Assembly: GCA_014529385.2 (NCBI GenBank)
Contig: CM043956.1
Location: forward strand, 86,355,721-86,419,720
Origin: Adiantum capillus-veneris
Taxonomy: Eukaryota > Streptophyta > Polypodiopsida > Polypodiales > Pteridaceae
Reading direction: 5' to 3'
Length of the DNA: 64,000 nucleotides
A program made the translations under genes and the position numbers. Under the pieces are notes generated by a model. That model was not told the DNA's origin, did not search any database, and was given only the letters and a program-made list of their open reading frames with translations. The number at the start of each line of letters is the position of its first letter. Within the stretch, counting starts at the first letter, position 1. Shown in pieces: positions 1 to 10,247 of this stretch.

Positions 1-268
1 TCTCTCTTGCACATGCAAGGCTAGACATAGATGCTTACCTTACTGATTTCTCCCTTGTGTTCTTCACCACAACAAACAAACTTTCTATCGGTTTTTATTT
101 TAAGATCAAGGAAACCAAGTTTATGGTTAAAGATAAGGTATTTGAAGGGATCTGCAACCGCAAAAAACCCAATTTCAAATCTTCAAAATGAGGCCCTTAA
201 GATAGTCACAATCACTCTAGTTCAACCGAGAAATTTACACTAGAATCTAAGATATAGAAACAATGGTG
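1..268. other. No gene recognised
   Basis: AT-rich sequence. A short open frame (31-243, plus strand) has no recognisable content. No repeat edge or RNA gene is visible. Confidence 0.5.
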
Positions 269-293
269 CTCTCTCTCTCTCTCTCTCTCTCCC

Positions 294-324
<31 letters not shown>

Positions 325-328
325 ACAC
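269..328. repeat. Compound microsatellite (CT)n-C20-(CA)n
   Basis: About 11 CT units run into roughly 20 C and then about 9 AC units. Read on the minus strand this is TG, G, then AG, the same order as the other compound arrays in the window. Confidence 0.95.
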
Positions 329-1245
329 CAATTTGATTTTAAAATGTCTTTAAGCATCCATATACGCACTCACACCCCTAAGCTTTGAGTTTGTCACACA
401 TCGTATGGTAAAAATATCCTCAACATTTTATTTGTTTCCAAATAACCTCTTTCATTTATGACTATGTCTTTCTAGGAAATTTCTGGCATAGAAACATACT
501 AATAATTTTGGTGGTTGTTTTTGTAAATTGATTAAAAAAGGCTTATATTGGTCAATCAAGGAGAAACATGGTTTTATTGTAACAAAAGAAGTCTTTCATA
601 AATAACGGTGCTTGTCGGCCATGTGTTGTTTAAGAAGGGTGCCCTTGTATGGAGATCACAACCTTGTATTATGGATACGGCAAGACACCGTGGAAGGGAT
701 GATTGGTGTATATATGAACTAATGAGGTGCCATACATTGCTATCAATTTGATGCTGCTAAGAGGAGGAAGGGATGCACATACTCTCAAGTATAACCAACA
801 AACAAGAACAAAAGTACTCGACAATGGAGCACTACAAATGTCATCTTACAAAAGTAAACATAGGATGACTTGAGCATGAAGTAAAGAACTAAATCTCTGA
901 TTAGTCTATCAATTTTACTTCATGTTTAGACATGTGAAGCCCAAGCAACAACAACCGGAGCCAAAGAAGAGTGTAAGCGGGGGAGACTACAATTGGATAA
1001 ATAGAGATTGAGCCTAAGAGAGAAGATAATATTTTCAAATATTGTGTTAATTTTTTTAAAAGTAAACTTTGATCTTTTGGAGTTTAGGAAGTAGTCTTTC
1101 CATTGATAAGCCTTTTTTTGTGGTACGTCAATATACAACAAAAGATAAATATTCTATGGATGATGCAATTTACTATATTGTGTGTAAACATTTGCTCGGG
1201 TTTGCCTTTGCTCGGAAAAACGCGCTCGATGCTTGGTAAGACTCA
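329..1245. other. No gene recognised; possible decayed 5' part of R1
   Basis: No coding similarity seen. A 5' LTR and gag of R1 would be expected here, but I find no copy of the putative R1 3' LTR start (TGTTGTGCCGTGG), so the 5' end is lost or too diverged. Confidence 0.4.
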
Positions 1246-1957
1246 ATGTATGATGGTTCTGCTTATGCTAGGATAAGAAGTAAAGATGGAAAACGTGTTG
1301 TTCAATTTCTCGCTGTCTGTGTGAATCATGAAAGAAATCGTGACAGTCTCCAAGAGCGCCCATTGTCCAGATTGAGTAAGAGTTTTATGATCATTGAGAG
1401 AGAATGGGTTTTGGCCAGGTACCATTGTAGAGCGGGATTACGATGGTACAAAAAGGGAAAGTTTCTCACATAAGGAGGTTTTCTGTACAAGTTTTGCAGG
1501 TCTGACAGAATATGGATATGTCTCTTTTCTAAAATGTGGGAGCTTGAGTCGAGGTTCTTGCCAACATGTACATAGTCTAAAAACGGAGTGGAAAGAACAT
1601 GGTCTGCTAGTAAACAATGAAAACATAATAGGTGTGTTTGAGGAGTTTTCTTTTGTGGACACATTACAGGATCTGCAGACTATAATAGATTATCCTTCGC
1701 ATGACCAAAATGAGATAGTGAAAGTGTGCTCACTTGAAATGTACAATGTGGTTGCGGAATTTCAAAAGGAACAGGAGGATAGGAAGCAAAAACATGAGGT
1801 AAAGGTGGACACCAAGTACAAGACTATGGCAAAGAAGGTAAAACTAGTGGCACTTCCTTTGCCAAAGGACTGCAAGGAAAAGCTAGAACAGGCTTCGTTG
1901 CAACCTAGTCTCAGAGATCCAAAAGGGAGTGGACACACGTTACAAAGGAGTCTCTAA
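1246..1957 (+). pseudogene. R1 pol: protease tail and pre-RT linker (broken)
   Basis: Two overlapping frames cover this part. The first (1246-1473) contains DGSAYARIRSKDGKRVVQF, which I read as the region after the retropepsin core; the catalytic D(T/S)G is not present. The second (1394-1957) contains a basic stretch, VDTKYKTMAKKVKLV, typical of the linker between protease and RT in fungal-type gypsy polyproteins. The switch of frame between them marks a frameshift. Domain assignment rests on similarity to remembered families and on position before a clear RT; the linker has no catalytic motif. Confidence 0.5.
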
Positions 1958-1962
1958 AGCAA

Positions 1963-2818
1963 TTGAAGATTGGGAATGAGGACTCCTTGACACAGGTAGA
2001 AAGGGAATGTTTTGAAAAGATGCCCTCTAAACATGGAAAAGCATTTGCAGTTGAGCCACATGAGATAGGATGTGTAGATCCTACCATTGTTGCTCCTATG
2101 GTGATCTTTACCATCCCTCATGTACCTTGGAACTTACGGCCAATACCAGTTCCAAAGGCTCACTTACCAAAGTTAATTGAACTGCTAAATTAGAAGATCA
2201 AGATGGGTATTTTGGAGCCTTCATGTGCTCCATACTCAACCAAGTGGTTCACAGTACCAAAGAAGAATGGAGCTTTGCGCTTCATCCAAGATATGCAGCC
2301 TGTCAACAAAGTCACAACAATCAGGAATATGGGTACAGGGCCAATTGTGTATGAGTTTGCAGAAGCATTTGTAGGAAGGGCAATATATTCTATGGGAGAT
2401 TTGTACTCAGGCTATGATTAGTTCCAACTAGCAATGGAAAAGCAGGGATCTGACTACCATGAGGACACCTTTGGGTTTGGTAAGGATGTATACCTTACCA
2501 CAGGGAGAAACCAATTCGGTTGCACATATGATGAATGGTATGAATAAGGTCTTATGTGGCTTTATTCCCCAAGTAACTATGCCCTTTATTGATGATGTTC
2601 CTATCAAAGGATGTGAAGTAAGTAATAAAGATGAAGCTTTGGATTCCAAGGGGTGCTGCAACTTTGTGGCACAACACATAGATGATTGTGACAAGATCCT
2701 ATCCAGACTCGAAGAGGTGAACCTTACCCTCTCAGGGCAAAAGTCTGTGTTTGGAGTGAAGGAGGTGTTGATTGTTTGCAATTCAGAAGATGAAGGAGGT
2801 ATGCATATTTGTGAGTGA
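1963..2818 (+). pseudogene. R1 pol: reverse transcriptase (broken)
   Basis: RNA-directed DNA polymerase domain. Visible landmarks are WFTVPKKNGALRFIQDMQPVN (fingers), GRAIYSMGDLYSGYD (the first catalytic Asp region), LPQGETNSVAHMMNGMN and MPFIDDVPIKG, where FIDD is the YxDD catalytic motif. In-frame stops separate the segments ending at 2193 and 2421, and the frame shifts between 2421 and 2459. With the motifs present but the frame interrupted at least three times, no active enzyme is possible from this copy. The family role is copying the element RNA into DNA inside virus-like particles. Confidence 0.85.
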
Positions 2819-2821
2819 ATC

Positions 2822-3482
2822 TTGCAGATTTCTTGGTGCATGTGTGTTTTATGTTATATGGATTCCACATTATGCACATGTAGCAGATCCTTTGTACCAG
2901 TTTTGTTAAGGAAAAATCACAAGTTTCATTGGGGAGACGCACAAGCAAGGTCTATAAGAAAGCTAAAGGATTTGCTACAACAAGCACCGACTTTAAGAAA
3001 GGTAAACTATGAGTGTGGAAAGCCAGTAATAGTGACAGTGGATACGAGTCCGACAGGAACTGGATGGGCAATAGGGCAGGATGACGAAGAGGGACATAGG
3101 TATGTGGTAAGGTTTGGAGCCAAGGTTCTGAGTACTCGACAAAGGAACTACCCACAAGTAAAATGGGAGTCTACCACTCCTTGGAATGATTACAAGATGC
3201 TCAACACCAGACATTGCCATGCTAAGATGGATTGCCTACATTAAGTCCTTGAATCCTGAGTTCAAGCATATTGCAGGAAACGACAATCCGATAGCGGATA
3301 TGCTATCAAGGGCAAGGTATGAGGATGAGCAAGACATGGTAGATGATACTGAAGATGTAGGCACAAGGTTCTACTCCATTAATCATGTTGAGTATAATGA
3401 TTTTGGCACACCTAGCGCACTTGAGTTGTTTTTAGAAGATGGGTATGAAGGAGATTGGTTGCTAGTATTGGTCGTTATTTGA
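2822..3482 (+). pseudogene. R1 pol: RNase H (broken, with deletion)
   Basis: Ty3-type RNase H, which removes the RNA strand of the hybrid. The first half shows IVTVDTSPTGTGWAIGQ, with the leading catalytic Asp, and GAKVLSTRQRNYPQVKWE. After a frame change near 3186-3244 the end of the domain follows as YIKSLNPEFKHIAGNDNPIADMLSRA, carrying the final His/Asp region. The middle helices usually lying between these blocks are missing or scrambled, so a deletion accompanies the frameshift. An acidic linker (DEQDMVDDTEDVG) leads towards integrase. Confidence 0.75.
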
Positions 3483-3648
3483 GTACTTTAACAAAACAGG
3501 GTGATTGGTCTGAGAATGAGTTTAAGAGGATACGCAAAAAAGCATATGCGTACTTTCTGCACACGATGGTTACTTATGGAAACATCCAAAACAGAGGGGT
3601 GCTATACCACAAAGGGTAGTATGTAACAAACAGAGTCAAGTAAAGCTC

Positions 3649-4362
3649 ATGCAAGAGTTTCATGAGAACCTATGGGTTGGACACCGTGCTGTGTGGGCAA
3701 CCTTTTCAAAGCTAAAGAAAAGGTATTGGTGGAAAGGTACGTACAAGGATGTATCCCACTTTGTGGAATCATGTGTAGCATGTCAAATGTATTCAAATGT
3801 GCGAAATCGTGACAAGTTACATCCTACTTATCCACTAGCCATGCATTACAAATGGGTTGTGGATCTAGTCACCATGCCTTCAGGACTCTCGTAGATGAGG
3901 TACTTGGTTCTTGCAAGAGAAGACTTGACTAATCAGGTTGATGGACGAGCTTTAAGGACAAAGACAACAATGGCAGTATGTAAATTTGTCCTTGAGGATG
4001 TAGACTGCCACTATGGTTGTGTGGGAAAGATAACTGCAGACAAAGGAGAGCTGGATGCCGAGAAAGCAAGGGAATTCTTTTGTAGGATAGGAATCAAGCT
4101 TTCCCTTACCACCGCTTACAATCAAAAAGGCAACGGGAAAAGGGAAAGAGAGCATCCGCCAATCATCAAAACCTTGGCTAAAGCTTATGAAGGGAGAATT
4201 AGTGAGTGGCCAAAACTATTGCCATATGATCTCTGGGCTGATCATACACAACTCAATAATTGGCTATATGCCTATAGAATTGATATATGGTCAAAAGCTT
4301 GTAATGCCCATCGAAGAGACCATTCCCACATGGAATGTGCTACCTTGGCAAGATGGGATTAG
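3649..4362 (+). pseudogene. R1 pol: integrase zinc finger and catalytic core (broken)
   Basis: Inserts the element cDNA into the genome. The N-terminal HHCC finger is visible as FHENLWVGH and CVACQ. The core follows: VVDLVTMPSG carries the first Asp, ITADKGELDAEKAREFF the second, and YNQKGNGKREREH the Glu region. A stop at 3892-3894 splits finger and core in the same frame, and a second overlapping frame (4187-4396) continues the core (IIGYMPIELIYGQKLVMPIEE), showing a frameshift near 4200. Confidence 0.8.
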
Positions 4363-4438
4363 CAGAGAAGAGCTCCTTGCCTTGCGTATAAGATAGCTAG
4401 AAAGAAGGCCTGAAGACATTGAGCTTGCAAAATAAATA

Positions 4439-4809
4439 TTGAAGAATGCCAGGTTGAAAAGCAAGGACTACTTTGATAGACAACACAGGCTAAGAAGGAA
4501 GGTAATTAAGCAAGGAGATTGGGTTTTAGTGTATGACAGTAGTCTTGATAACCAGCATACTATCATGCGAAAGGTTTCAAAAAGATGGTTTGGATGGTAT
4601 ATAGTCAAGTACGTACATGACGATGCCACTTACACCCTGGCTGAATTGGATGGAACAGAGATAAAGATACCCATTTCCAAAAAAGAGAATCAAGGTATTC
4701 AAAATAAGAGAGGATAGTCATCCGGCTGATGAAGTAAGCGAGAATCAAGGTTTGGAATCACCAAGTGAAGATGAAGAAGAAGAAACTCCAAGAGAGTCAA
4801 ACCTGTAAA
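4439..4809 (+). pseudogene. R1 pol: integrase C-terminal (GPY/F-like) region and acidic tail
   Basis: The segment GDWVLVYDSSLDN ... KRWFGWYIVKYV ... YTLAELDGTEIKI is the SH3-like GPY/F module that binds DNA in Ty3/gypsy integrases. In another frame the chain continues into an acidic tail (SPSEDEEEETPRES) ending at about 4808. No chromodomain is seen. The frame change near 4680 is another disabling lesion. Confidence 0.65.
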
Positions 4810-4845
4810 CATCGGTTGTGGCACATACCGAGAGATGTGCAGGTT

Positions 4846-4858
4846 TAGAGGGGGTGGA
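4846..4858 (+). other. R1 polypurine tract
   Basis: The purine-rich run TAGAGGGGGTGGA lies just after the pol end and directly before a TG dinucleotide, the usual layout of a plus-strand primer site next to a 3' LTR. Confidence 0.6.
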
Positions 4859-5352
4859 TGTTGTGCCGTGGCACGTGCATAGTGGGAATGGAATCTAAAC
4901 CCTACAATATTATGGATTTTATGTGTATGCCTTAAGTGTGCATAAGTATATGCATTTTCTATTTAGCATGCAAAAAGCTAGTCGAAGTCTGATGTGTCAC
5001 TCTTGCTGGTATTGGGCTTCGTCCTATGATCCCGGGCTTCTTTGTGAACCTCTTCTTGGAGCCATGATGAAATGATCCTATAAAACATACCTCATATCTA
5101 CTAGGAATCCTAGGTGGCATATGACATGTGTAGCATGGCCAAAAGTGCCCTTAGTCATAGTATACCCCATGAGGTGTCATTCTACACATAGTAGGTGCAC
5201 TTTGGAGTGATTATGGACCTAGAAAAATCCCTTAGAAAAGTGGTTACGAGTTTGTTTGATGTCATCCATGATGTATGCCAAGCTGTCTCTCAATTTTTTA
5301 CGAAGATACTTTATGCACATGCTCCCACCATAGCTCAACAACTCTTGGAGGC
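4859..5352 (+). mobile_element. R1 putative 3' LTR (partial)
   Basis: Starts TGTTGTGCCG right after the polypurine tract. A TATA-box-like TATAAAA lies at 5079-5085. The right edge is not defined because transposon T1 begins at 5357 and no second LTR copy is available for comparison. Confidence 0.4.
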
Positions 5353-5356
5353 TTAA

Positions 5357-6677
5357 CACTAGGTTGGTAACCTAATAGGACATAAAAGTGTCCTTTCAGG
5401 GTTTTGAAAAAAACCTCCAAAACCATAGTAGATCCACTCATTTTGTGAAATCCTTTCATGACGTTATAGTTCAAGGCCTACTACACATGGAAAAAATAAG
5501 AAACTTGAAAAATTTCTCATCTTTTGGTCACACCAAGCCTCCAAAGTTGATGGACCAGTACATTTTCATCAAAACAATCATTTCTTACGTTTTTTTTGCA
5601 TAAAAATAAGATTAGGGATTTTTGTAGGACTTGAGATAAATTCCCTAGTTAACTTCAATGGGTTGGTGATCAGAAAATATGATTGCTTCTCACTCACTAT
5701 TTTTGTTTTTCCAAAAGAAATAGGTACAAAAAAGTTGAATTTTTACCATTCTGCAAACCTATCATCAAAGTTTCTATAGCCACACTCAATACAAATAATA
5801 TATGAATGTTTTCCTATTTCCCTATTGTCCTTTAGGTTCATAAGGATCCATGGAGCATGTCAAAATAATAATACATCTCTTACCAAGGGGAATCTTGGGG
5901 ACAAAAATGAAGTGCTAAGTACAACAAACATGAAAAAACAGGGTTCAACATTATGAGTTGTAGAATCCCATAGAAACTATTCAATATCTAGACAAATTTG
6001 ATCCTTATGACTAGATATGGTTACTACCTACAAAATGCATGTAGTTTTCACAAGAAACTAACAATATTGAAAAAGCTATACTTGATATACTAGAATGTTT
6101 CGTTTTCTTCTATAATTGAAAAAATCAACCATCGTTGTCTACTATGAAAAATAGGGTATTAGGTGCCCCAAAACTCAAGGGATATTAGCTTTATGTTATA
6201 GTATGCCACATACAAAATCAAAACTTCATTTGGATATCATGAAAGCCACCAAAAAAATCATAGAAGAGCTAAAATTGGCTAAAAAACAAGATTTAACTAT
6301 TTTTGTAATTTGGTCATAACTTACAACTTTAACATTTATTTCTCCCTAGAAGCATCAAGACATGTTGAGGACTACTAAAGATAGTTCTCTAGCATTATAG
6401 ACCTCACAAACATGAATTCTAGAGTGGTATAGTTGCAAAAAGTTGAAAAAAGCCAAAAAGAGGACCCGTTTTTTCACACAGTTTAGGTTGTGAAATGGTG
6501 TGCAAGGACAAGGTTAAAGATGGAATTGATATTCCAAAAAAATGTCGAGTTTTTTTCAGCTCATGAGACAACTTTCTAGACAAATAGCACCTCAAAATCC
6601 ATTTTTAAACTCTTGAAATAATTCAAGGAAAATGGTCACTTAACAGGACATAAAAGTGTCCCATTACCAACCTAGTG
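5357..6677 (+). mobile_element. T1: 1,321-bp TTAA-flanked non-autonomous DNA transposon
   Basis: Inverted ends CACTAGGTTGGTAA ... TTACCAACCTAGTG are flanked on both sides by TTAA. A second copy, T2, of the same 1,321-bp length lies inverted inside the R3 3' LTR, and the R3 5' LTR preserves the empty site with a single TTAA. Both ends carry the near-palindrome GGACATAAAAGTGTCC about 10 bp inside the terminal repeat. No frame longer than about 70 codons is present, so it is non-coding. The TTAA duplication recalls piggyBac and the CACTA end recalls En/Spm; neither class fits fully. Confidence 0.85.
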
Positions 6678-6681
6678 TTAA

Positions 6682-7599
6682 CCGTTGACATGTGGCGGCA
6701 AGGAGAAGATATTTGGAGAAAGATCTAGAAGAACTTCTAGATATTTCTTTAGGAGAAAGATCTAGAAACTTTGAAGATAATTTCAAGATATTTTGAAAAG
6801 ATAGACACTTGTCACACAAATCCCTTGGAGGTGAAAGCATGTTAACTTGTCGCGCTTTTTGTGCTAGTTAGCAGTTTCAAGTTAGCACATCTTCAAAAAG
6901 TTGGGTGTCCAGTAAATTTTTTACAAATAATATCAAAATTTGTCGGAGGTTGTACATTTGGATTCCCTGTTTCAAGTGCTTTCTATTGATATATCATATG
7001 TCATAGATCTTTGAGATGTAGCTCAAGTTATTGTACTAGTTAGCATATGTCAAAATTGTGCTAGTTAGCATTGTCCGGGACATCAAAAAGCATGACAAGT
7101 TAACATGCTTTCACCCTTGTATATTTCTAAGCAAATATCTTCTTCAAGGGGAACTTCACCTATAAATAGAGCCTTTTGCCCCTCACTTGGGCATCAAGAA
7201 AACCATCAAGCAATCAAGCGCTCAAGAAATCCCCATAATCAAGCCACTCTACCAAGCCATCACCCAACTCCTAGCCATCTCCTTGAGTGAAACTTTCTCT
7301 CAATTTGAGCCCAAAAAATCTTGAGCTTGCTACTTCATGCCGCAAGCCTTCTATCTCCTCACTTGTAATACTCCTACACTCTATGTAACCTTCTTTCATC
7401 AATAAAGACACATTGCAGGTCACTCCCAAATGGTGTTGGGTACTACTACTCATCTTCTACTTTATCAAGTTGGCTACAAGACCACAAAGTCTTGAGGTGT
7501 GCTTCACTTCTTTGGCTTGAGCTTCTGTGGGTCTTTGTGTGTTGGCTATCTCTCTTATCTCTTTTCTCCATTGTTTGACTGCTTTCTAAACTTTCTTAG
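6682..7599 (+). mobile_element. R2: LTR-like leader remnant with TATA box
   Basis: Contains TATAAATA at 7161-7168 followed by a C/A-rich leader and an AATAAA at about 7401, as in an LTR promoter and poly(A) region. It precedes a small ORF shared with the leaders of R5-R7. A weak match to their primer site (TGGTGTTGGG) occurs near 7433. The left edge and the LTR limits are not defined, and a MITE interrupts it. Confidence 0.4.
6830..7115. mobile_element. MITE-like element, ~286 bp with 32-bp inverted ends
   Basis: The ends GGTGAAAGCATGTTAAC...CTTTTTG (6830-6861) and their inverse (7084-7115) match at about 30 of 32 positions. The interior repeats GCTAGTTAGCA several times and has no ORF. Target duplication is unclear; CTTG occurs close to both ends. 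Confidence 0.7.
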
Positions 7600-7824
7600 A
7601 TGAATAATCCCAATGGTGTAACCTTTCAAGCTTTTCACTTTGTGAAAAATATTAGGATTAACGTTTGTATTAGCCATAAAATCCACTTCCAACAGAGAAT
7701 TGTGTTACTCTTTGGGCCGGAAAGACTGCAAGAAATTCTTCTTTCTCCACATCCTCTTATTCTGCCACTACTAGACAATTTAATTCTATTGATGTGCACA
7801 TATTTATTCTCCTCTAAGGGTTGA
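7600..7824 (+). pseudogene. R2 small ORF (leader-ORF family), frameshifted end
   Basis: Function unknown. The protein shares FHFVKNIRINV, FQQRIVLLFGPERLQEIL and ILPLLDN with the small ORFs in the leaders of R5, R6 and R7. A one-base frame change near its end hides the family C-terminus; in the other frame SIDVHIFIL and a stop at 7815-7817 appear. No signal peptide, zinc finger or membrane span is evident. No gag follows, so this copy is an orphan left from an otherwise lost element. The start ATG is chosen by alignment with the other copies (M-N-N-P-N). Confidence 0.65.
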
Positions 7825-8153
7825 GTCTTGCTTTCGTAATATTACTATGAACCAAGGAGACTTGTACACACGGCTCCCTCCTATTACTGGGCAAAACATC
7901 TACATCTTTGTAAGCACTAAGTTATAGTTTCAAAGAACCATTCATAGTCTATTTGGAGCACAATGACTTGCTACTATAAATGCATCAGTGAACCCTTTAG
8001 TCTTACCTTTGATTAGATACGATTAAAGCCTTGATGTTTTCATCTTTGTTTTGTTTTGAGGGTTTCACGTGTGCGTATGTGTGTGTCTGCGTGTAAGATT
8101 CCAATGGCTACACACAATGTATTTTCTACAAACACTAAGCTTGCCTAAGTGAA
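7825..8153. other. No gene recognised
   Basis: Nothing recognisable as gag or other coding sequence, although a Tat-like gag would be expected about 90 nt after the small ORF. Confidence 0.5.
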
Positions 8154-8336
8154 AGCCTTCACAGTATCCCCACAAACCCTCACAGATAGAGGCCGAGTGC
8201 CTTCTTGGCAAGACCTCCAACTCTTTGACACACTTTCACTGTAGGTTCATCAAAAAGTGTGTCAAAGAGTTGTTGGTCTTGCTAGGAAGGCACTGGGCCT
8301 CTAGTTGTGAGTATCTATGGGGAGACTGTGAAGGCA
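8154..8336. repeat. Long imperfect hairpin (83-nt arms, ~16-nt loop)
   Basis: The arm 8154-8236 pairs with 8253-8336, differing at about 13 of 83 positions by my count. The 19 nt next to the loop (CAACTCTTTGACACACTTT and its inverse) pair perfectly. This could be a foldback transposon remnant or a microRNA-type precursor; the sequence alone does not decide. Confidence 0.85.
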
Positions 8337-8816
8337 TGACTTGACTTGACTTGAATTTGGCTAGCCGTACAAGTGGGAGGTGCACCTTGTATAAAAGGAG
8401 GTTGGCAACACTCCCCATGTGGTAGAGAAGGTAGACTATCGTAAGGAAGGCATGGTGCTGCATGACGAAGTGGTGGTGGCCTTGGCAACATGAGTGTTTT
8501 TCTACATTGAGAATATATGGAAGCAAGGTGTATGTGAAACAGGCTAAGGGGATATAGTTTATGGGCCTTATATTGATTATCCTGATGATGTCTTCACGGT
8601 AGGCATCAATCTTAAGTTTTTGATGAACCTATTCATACATTATTGTTTTGGTTGCTTTGAAACCTTCAAAACCTTCCCCTTGCTTGGTGATAGTGTCTAT
8701 ACCACTGGTAGAATGGATTTCTACCATAGTAGTGGGCTGCTCATAGAGCAAGCGTTAAGAGGTTTGAATCAGAACCCATGAATGGTAAGGATGGCGTTTG
8801 TAGCTCCATATTAGGG

Positions 8817-8850
<34 letters not shown>

Positions 8851-9276
8851 TAATGATGAGGGCTTGAGCACCCTAATCACATAGAGAGGATTCAAAAATT
8901 GTTGCAAATTTATTATGACCCATTGAAAGTTTATATACAACTTTCAATTGGCTTTTATTGGTGATTTCTTTTATTTGACTTACACACAACCGTCAGTTTT
9001 TGGAGGTCCGTGCATGATTGTTTACTATGGCGAGACTAGTTACACATAGATTTGTAGCGCATCACTTTTAATGCACTGTAAGCTCCCTATCCGTTTTGAG
9101 GGACTCGTATCTAAGCTATTGAATCTCCTAATGCAGCTCTTAATAAGACTAAAGGGCCTATCTAGATTGCACACTTTGCTACATACTACTAGCTATGCTA
9201 ATAGCTATATGTGATCATCTTGCTTTATGTCTAATGTGAATGGTAAGCCATACAATGAAAATATCAACACACTACT
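8337..9276. other. No gene recognised; (AC)n at 8818-8847
   Basis: An open frame on the minus strand (8236-8526) overlaps the hairpin and has no family resemblance. A perfect (AC)n run of about 30 bp is at 8818-8847. The stretch 9120-9222 resembles 61275-61420 (AAAGGGCCTAT ... GATTGCAC), a small dispersed repeat. The last 5 bp, CTACT (9272-9276), are the left target duplication of R3. Confidence 0.6.
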
Positions 9277-10210
9277 TGTCAGAAAAACCTAATATCTACT
9301 TTTGCCAAATGATTTTCTCATTTTAAACTGATCATTTAATAAAGGAAAATACCAGGGGGCAACAAAGGTTGGATATTGGAAAGTCTGCGAGATCCGTCTC
9401 AACAGGGGATCCAAAAGACAAGAATTGGGGATCCAGATGGGGATGGTCTACTAAAGAGCTCAATACATCAATGGAATTTAAAAGAACCCTAGGTTTAACC
9501 CCATTAAGACTTTCGTAGGGCAAAGTTCTGATTTTTTAACTCTAAAGGTCATAGGCCATGGAAACTTGGATTAGTGACTAAAAGTGCTAACTCTATAAAT
9601 CAACAAAAGACAATGAGCAAGAAGACAAAGGAGAGGGCGAGCTGCGTAGAGGACACACTGGGAATCATACACACACACACACTACACTTTCCACAAAGCA
9701 AATAGGACACATGTAAGGCATGCAGGAAAACTCCCCATTCTTGCTTGAATCCTATTGACTGGACATAGAGGTGGACCAATGAGGGCTCAACTAGTGTAAA
9801 CTAAATTTCTTATTTTATAAATGCTTAAAAAACAACCAATAAGAAATAGTCTCCCTAAAAGACTATTGGACAGTCACAAAAGGTCCAATGAGAATTAAAC
9901 AGCTCCTAAATTTGCTTAATCCTATTGGCTAGAAGACTAAAAGGTCCAATAGGAATTTAGATAATTAAATTTAGTATTTGAGCACTTATAAAGAGGGGAA
10001 AAGGGTGCACACTTATCACAAGGATTTTGACTGGGCCTCAAAGGCTATTGTCTAAAATATTCATGGGCCAATAGGAAGCCAACAAAAGTAAAACTCTTGC
10101 TCAAATGCTATTGGCCAAGATTTTCAAGGGCCAATAGGAAGCTAGTATGAGTAAGTGGCAATAGTGGCGGACCAAGATGAGGGAGGGGGATGATTTGGAA
10201 AGGCATTATT

Positions 10211-10247
<37 letters not shown>

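Larger units (their letters stand above)
1246..5352 (+). mobile_element. R1: decayed Ty3/gypsy LTR retrotransposon with fungal-like pol
   Basis: The order protease tail, pre-RT linker, reverse transcriptase, RNase H, integrase and integrase C-terminus is that of Ty3/gypsy pol. All three frames are used, so there are many frameshifts and stops. A purine-rich tract and a TG-starting putative 3' LTR follow. The pre-RT linker and the RT wording (IPHVPWNLRPIPVPKA, IQDMQPVN, SMGDLYSGYD) resemble the single-ORF gypsy elements of basidiomycete fungi as I recall them, more than R3-R7. No gag or 5' LTR is identified. The right edge is set where T1 begins. Confidence 0.75.

Noticed and set aside
5357-6677. 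Classify T1/T2 as ordinary CACTA (En/Spm) elements
   Set aside because: CACTA elements make 3-bp duplications; with ends at CACTA...TAGTG the flanks are TTAA on both sides and the empty site has a single TTAA.
8236-8526. 96-codon minus-strand ORF
   Set aside because: It overlaps the hairpin arm, has no motif, and is explained by chance.
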